From: Flavobacteriaceae bacterium
GTDB lineage: Bacteria; Bacteroidota; Bacteroidia; Flavobacteriales; Flavobacteriaceae
Assembly (NCBI GenBank): GCA_002694465.1
Contig: NZMG01000010.1
Coordinates: 40,658-104,657 of the forward strand
Reading direction: 5' to 3'
DNA: 64,000 bases
Made by a program: the position numbers and the translations under genes. This document shows, in pieces, positions 62,102 through 64,000 of the stretch (positions are counted from its first letter, which is position 1; each line of letters opens with the position of its first letter). The notes beneath the pieces are model-generated. The model had not been told where the DNA came from. It saw nothing but the letters and a program-made list of their open reading frames with translations, and did no database searches.

Positions 62102-62769
62102 GCGTCTTTAAAATGAGTTAAAATATAGTTTGCATAGTCCAAATCTTCCTGAGTATCAATATCAATATGGGCAAAAGGATGCTCGACAATAAAAGGAATA
62201 TTTTTTTTCCCAAGGAGGTTTCCTTCTTTAATAATTTGAGATTTCGCAATGTACAAAAGACCATTTTCGAAATATAAGGGCTCTAAATCCTGACTACGTT
62301 GTCCCATTGTATAATTAAAAGGTTCAAATCTACCTTCTATTATTTTGCCGAATTTTTGATGATTTCGTGTAACTGTCATTAAACTGTCACCAAGATGATT
62401 TTTAAACGTAGAATATGCTTCTGCGAGTAATTTTTTGGGTCGTAAGGGATTGGTAGGTTGCAAAAGAACAATGTTTTCAACATCGTTATCTAATTGCAAA
62501 ATAGCATCCTGTAAAACCTCTATAGTAGGTGTGGTATCCCCAGAAAGTTCTGCTGGTCTGTCCAAAACCAAAGCTCCATAAGCAAGAGCAATTTCTTTTA
62601 TTTCAGGATCATCTGTAGAAACAAAAACAGCATCTACTACGGATGCGTTTGTTATAGCAAATTGAATAGAGTGTGCCACCAAAGGGTTTCCATCTAAAGG
62701 AAGGATGTTCTTTTTAGGCAATCGTTTTGACCCGCCTCTGGCTGGAATAATGGCAATGGTTTTCTTCAA
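62098..62769 (-). CDS. neuA: CMP-N-acylneuraminate cytidylyltransferase (NeuA-like)
   Basis: A 223-residue nucleotidyltransferase that activates a sialic-type acid with CTP. The P-loop-like [15 protein letters not shown] (residues 7-21) and [10 protein letters not shown] are family signatures, as is the late [10 protein letters not shown]. The start is TTG at 62769: the conserved N-terminus begins directly there and no ATG exists. It overlaps neuB by ATGA and begins 59 nt after the acetyltransferase stop. Confidence 0.92.
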   Translation of the reverse strand: MKKTIAIIPARGGSKRLPKKNILPLDGNPLVAHSIQFAITNASVVDAVFVSTDDPEIKEIALAYGALVLDRPAELSGDTTPTIEVLQDAILQLDNDVENIVLLQPTNPLRPKKLLAEAYSTFKNHLGDSLMTVTRNHQKFGKIIEGRFEPFNYTMGQRSQDLEPLYFENGLLYIAKSQIIKEGNLLGKKNIPFIVEHPFAHIDIDTQEDLDYANYILTHFKDA

Positions 62770-62828
62770 AGTATCAATCCTATTTAATGCTAAAGGTAGT
62801 GCATAATTTTTACAGAGGAAACAGTCTT

Positions 62829-63461
62829 TTAATCGTAAATACTCTGTTTTCCTTCAAAATTTTTAAAAAATAAGGGTTTAACTTTGTGTAATTCTTTTTC
62901 ATCCATATTCCACCATTGTAAAGCTTCTATTTCAGAAACTATATTTGATGTAAAACGTTTTTTTATCTCTTTTGCAGGAACTCCAGCAACTACACTATAC
63001 GGAGTAACATCTTTAGTCACTACAGCTCCACTTGCAATAATGGCTCCATTCCCTATAGTTACATTTCCAACGATTATTGCATTATGACCAATCCAAACAT
63101 CATGACCAATGGTAATTTTTTTAATTTCTTTAAGTTTACTTAATTCCCCATCAAATAATTTCTTATTAACATAAGTAGAAAGGTAGTTTACTGGATGATT
63201 TGTACTATGTATGGCAACATCTGCTCCTAATTGACAATACTTCCCTATTTCGACATCTCCATGAATAAAATTGTTATACCCCAAGGTAGTCGCATACCCA
63301 ATTTTAATTTTTCCAGAAAAGTTACAACGGTCTGGCACCCCATTTTTACCTTCAAAAGTTACGTTTTGAAGACCTCTAGGGTATCCCGAAACAAGTACCC
63401 CTTGTTTAACTATGGGTTGATTTAAAAAGTAATATAATATTTTCCGAATTAAACTTTTAAT
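62829..63461 (-). CDS. CatB-related hexapeptide O-acetyltransferase with unclear start
   Basis: A left-handed beta-helix acetyltransferase: repeats such as IGKYCQLGADV, VWIGHNAIIVGNVTIGNGAIIASGAVVTKDV and the catalytic His in HSTNHPV. The first canonical start is GTG 63338 (169 residues), but the frame upstream to 63470 codes for a family-like N-terminus (YPRGLQNVTFEGKNG and a IRKILYYFLNQPI stretch), after an ATG-TAA. No ATG, GTG or TTG lies in between; ATT 63461 is the best position. Possible causes are a mutated start, a rare start, or a sequence error. It would acetylate a capsule sugar. Confidence 0.72.
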   Translation of the reverse strand: MKSLIRKILYYFLNQPIVKQGVLVSGYPRGLQNVTFEGKNGVPDRCNFSGKIKIGYATTLGYNNFIHGDVEIGKYCQLGADVAIHSTNHPVNYLSTYVNKKLFDGELSKLKEIKKITIGHDVWIGHNAIIVGNVTIGNGAIIASGAVVTKDVTPYSVVAGVPAKEIKKRFTSNIVSEIEALQWWNMDEKELHKVKPLFFKNFEGKQSIYD

Positions 63462-63518
63462 AGTCTTAGTATTGGGTTACATTCCAAACTTAAGGAATTA
63501 AGAAGACTTTAAAACCAA

Positions 63519-64000
63519 TCAAATCCATTTTTTATAAAAATGATTTGATATGGAAGCAGTAATAGCATAAATGCTTTCCTTTTCATCTTGGGATAAACGA
63601 TATTTCCATTTTTCTGAATTTTTTTTTGAATCCCTTTTAAATTCTTCATTAGATTTTGCTTGCGTACTAGCAGTAATATATTTTTTTATAGACTCATTAA
63701 ATTCTAAATCTAAATATTGACACATAGACTTAAAATGTTGAAGTGGGTTTATCGATAATTCCTCATGCGATATATAAAACCATTCAGGATATTTTTCTTG
63801 ATATTCCTTTACTTGAGCATAAAAAATCTTCCATAATAATGCAGCATTGTCTACTATACTTCTAGAATCTTCTTCTTTTTTAAAGGCTATAACCTCCCCT
63901 TTAAAAGGCTCCAAATTTCCTATAAAAAAATCAGGCTGTTTTAGAAAGTGGTCAAAATCAAACCACCAATTCTTTTCTTTAATACTTAACACATAAGCGG
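63519..64000 (-). CDS. Sulfotransferase family protein (5' partial)
   Basis: The gene runs off the right edge; the codons before GTG 63992 stay open (Ala-Tyr-Val-Leu-Ser), so the start is outside the window. The 160 residues seen are the C-terminal part of a PAPS-dependent sulfotransferase: RSIVDNAALLWKIFYAQV and WFYISHEELSINPLQHFKSM are the 3'-phosphate side and conserved helix, and the closing KKNSEKWKYRLS segment is the late PAPS-binding motif. In this locus it would sulfate the polysaccharide, as often in marine flavobacteria (inference). Confidence 0.78.
   Translation of the reverse strand, partial: AYVLSIKEKNWWFDFDHFLKQPDFFIGNLEPFKGEVIAFKKEEDSRSIVDNAALLWKIFYAQVKEYQEKYPEWFYISHEELSINPLQHFKSMCQYLDLEFNESIKKYITASTQAKSNEEFKRDSKKNSEKWKYRLSQDEKESIYAITASISNHFYKKWI

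Noticed and set aside
52281..63461. A Wzx flippase in the polysaccharide locus
   Set aside because: No polytopic MATE-like gene is in the window; the only multi-helix candidate at 53254 has ligase/polymerase motifs. The flippase is presumably beyond position 64000.
1..64000. tRNA, rRNA, riboswitch or transposase genes
   Set aside because: I looked for cloverleaf-like gaps, conserved rRNA blocks and transposase motifs in the intergenic spaces; gaps are short and nothing convincing was found. Small RNAs cannot be excluded by eye.

Overview
This 64 kb window reads as chromosomal DNA of a low-GC member of the Bacteroidota, most likely family Flavobacteriaceae. The signs are a type IX secretion (T9SS) C-terminal sorting domain, a PorV/PorQ-family outer-membrane protein, a DUF4105 (Lnb-type) protein, a four-helix-bundle protein of the kind scattered through flavobacterial genomes, a small CAL67264-type membrane protein, the menaquinone genes menE/menC/menA, and several promoters of the Bacteroidota type (TTG, about 20 nt, TAnnTTTG) in place of E. 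coli-style -35/-10 boxes. No rRNA, tRNA, CRISPR array, integrase or transposase was seen. Gene density is very high and no gap without a gene exceeds 300 nt.

Layout. 0-10 kb: the end of a glutamate-synthase-like gene, a LytS/LytTR two-component pair with a periplasmic propeller sensor, a T9SS-secreted protein, a patatin-like lipase and an M1 aminopeptidase. 10-24 kb: recG, a secreted alpha/beta hydrolase, a large lipoprotein of unknown role, an S9 peptidase, a HAD phosphatase, a membrane protein plus GH19 hydrolase pair, ettA, a 59-residue membrane protein, an acyl-CoA carboxylase beta subunit and a DoxX protein. 24-29 kb: a tight four-gene operon (RimK-like ATP-grasp, GCS2-type ligase, N-formylglutamate amidohydrolase-like, GNAT-nitrilase fusion). 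This is the strongest candidate for an uncharacterised pathway: two amide-bond-forming enzymes beside two amide-bond-cleaving ones. 29-38 kb: an M24 peptidase, a VWA protein with a TonB-box-like segment, and a menaquinone operon (menA, UPF0173 hydrolase, menC, CPBP protease, menE). 38-50 kb: holA, small stress-type proteins, recQ diverging from kdsD-tatC-ahpD-like-lptB, a HEPN-like gene cotranscribed with lptB, a CDP-alcohol phosphatidyltransferase, PorV-like and Lnb-like envelope genes.

50-64 kb: a surface-polysaccharide operon, all on the minus strand and mostly joined by ATGA/TAATG overlaps. It runs from a sulfotransferase and an O-acetyltransferase through neuA-neuB-methyltransferase-neuC, several GT-B glycosyltransferases and an O-antigen polymerase/ligase to a polyprenyl-phosphate glycosylphosphotransferase. 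The genes predict a nonulosonic (sialic-type) acid polymer decorated by acetyl and perhaps sulfate or methyl groups. Its downstream edge carries a 15-copy heptamer repeat and a small gene framed by GTTGTCTG repeats.

Several genes use TTG or GTG starts where family N-termini leave little choice. Two genes (GH19 hydrolase, O-acetyltransferase) have no canonical start at the expected place, and one small membrane protein (40.8 kb) looks frameshifted at its C-terminus. All functional calls rest on reading motifs and recalling families; no database search was run.
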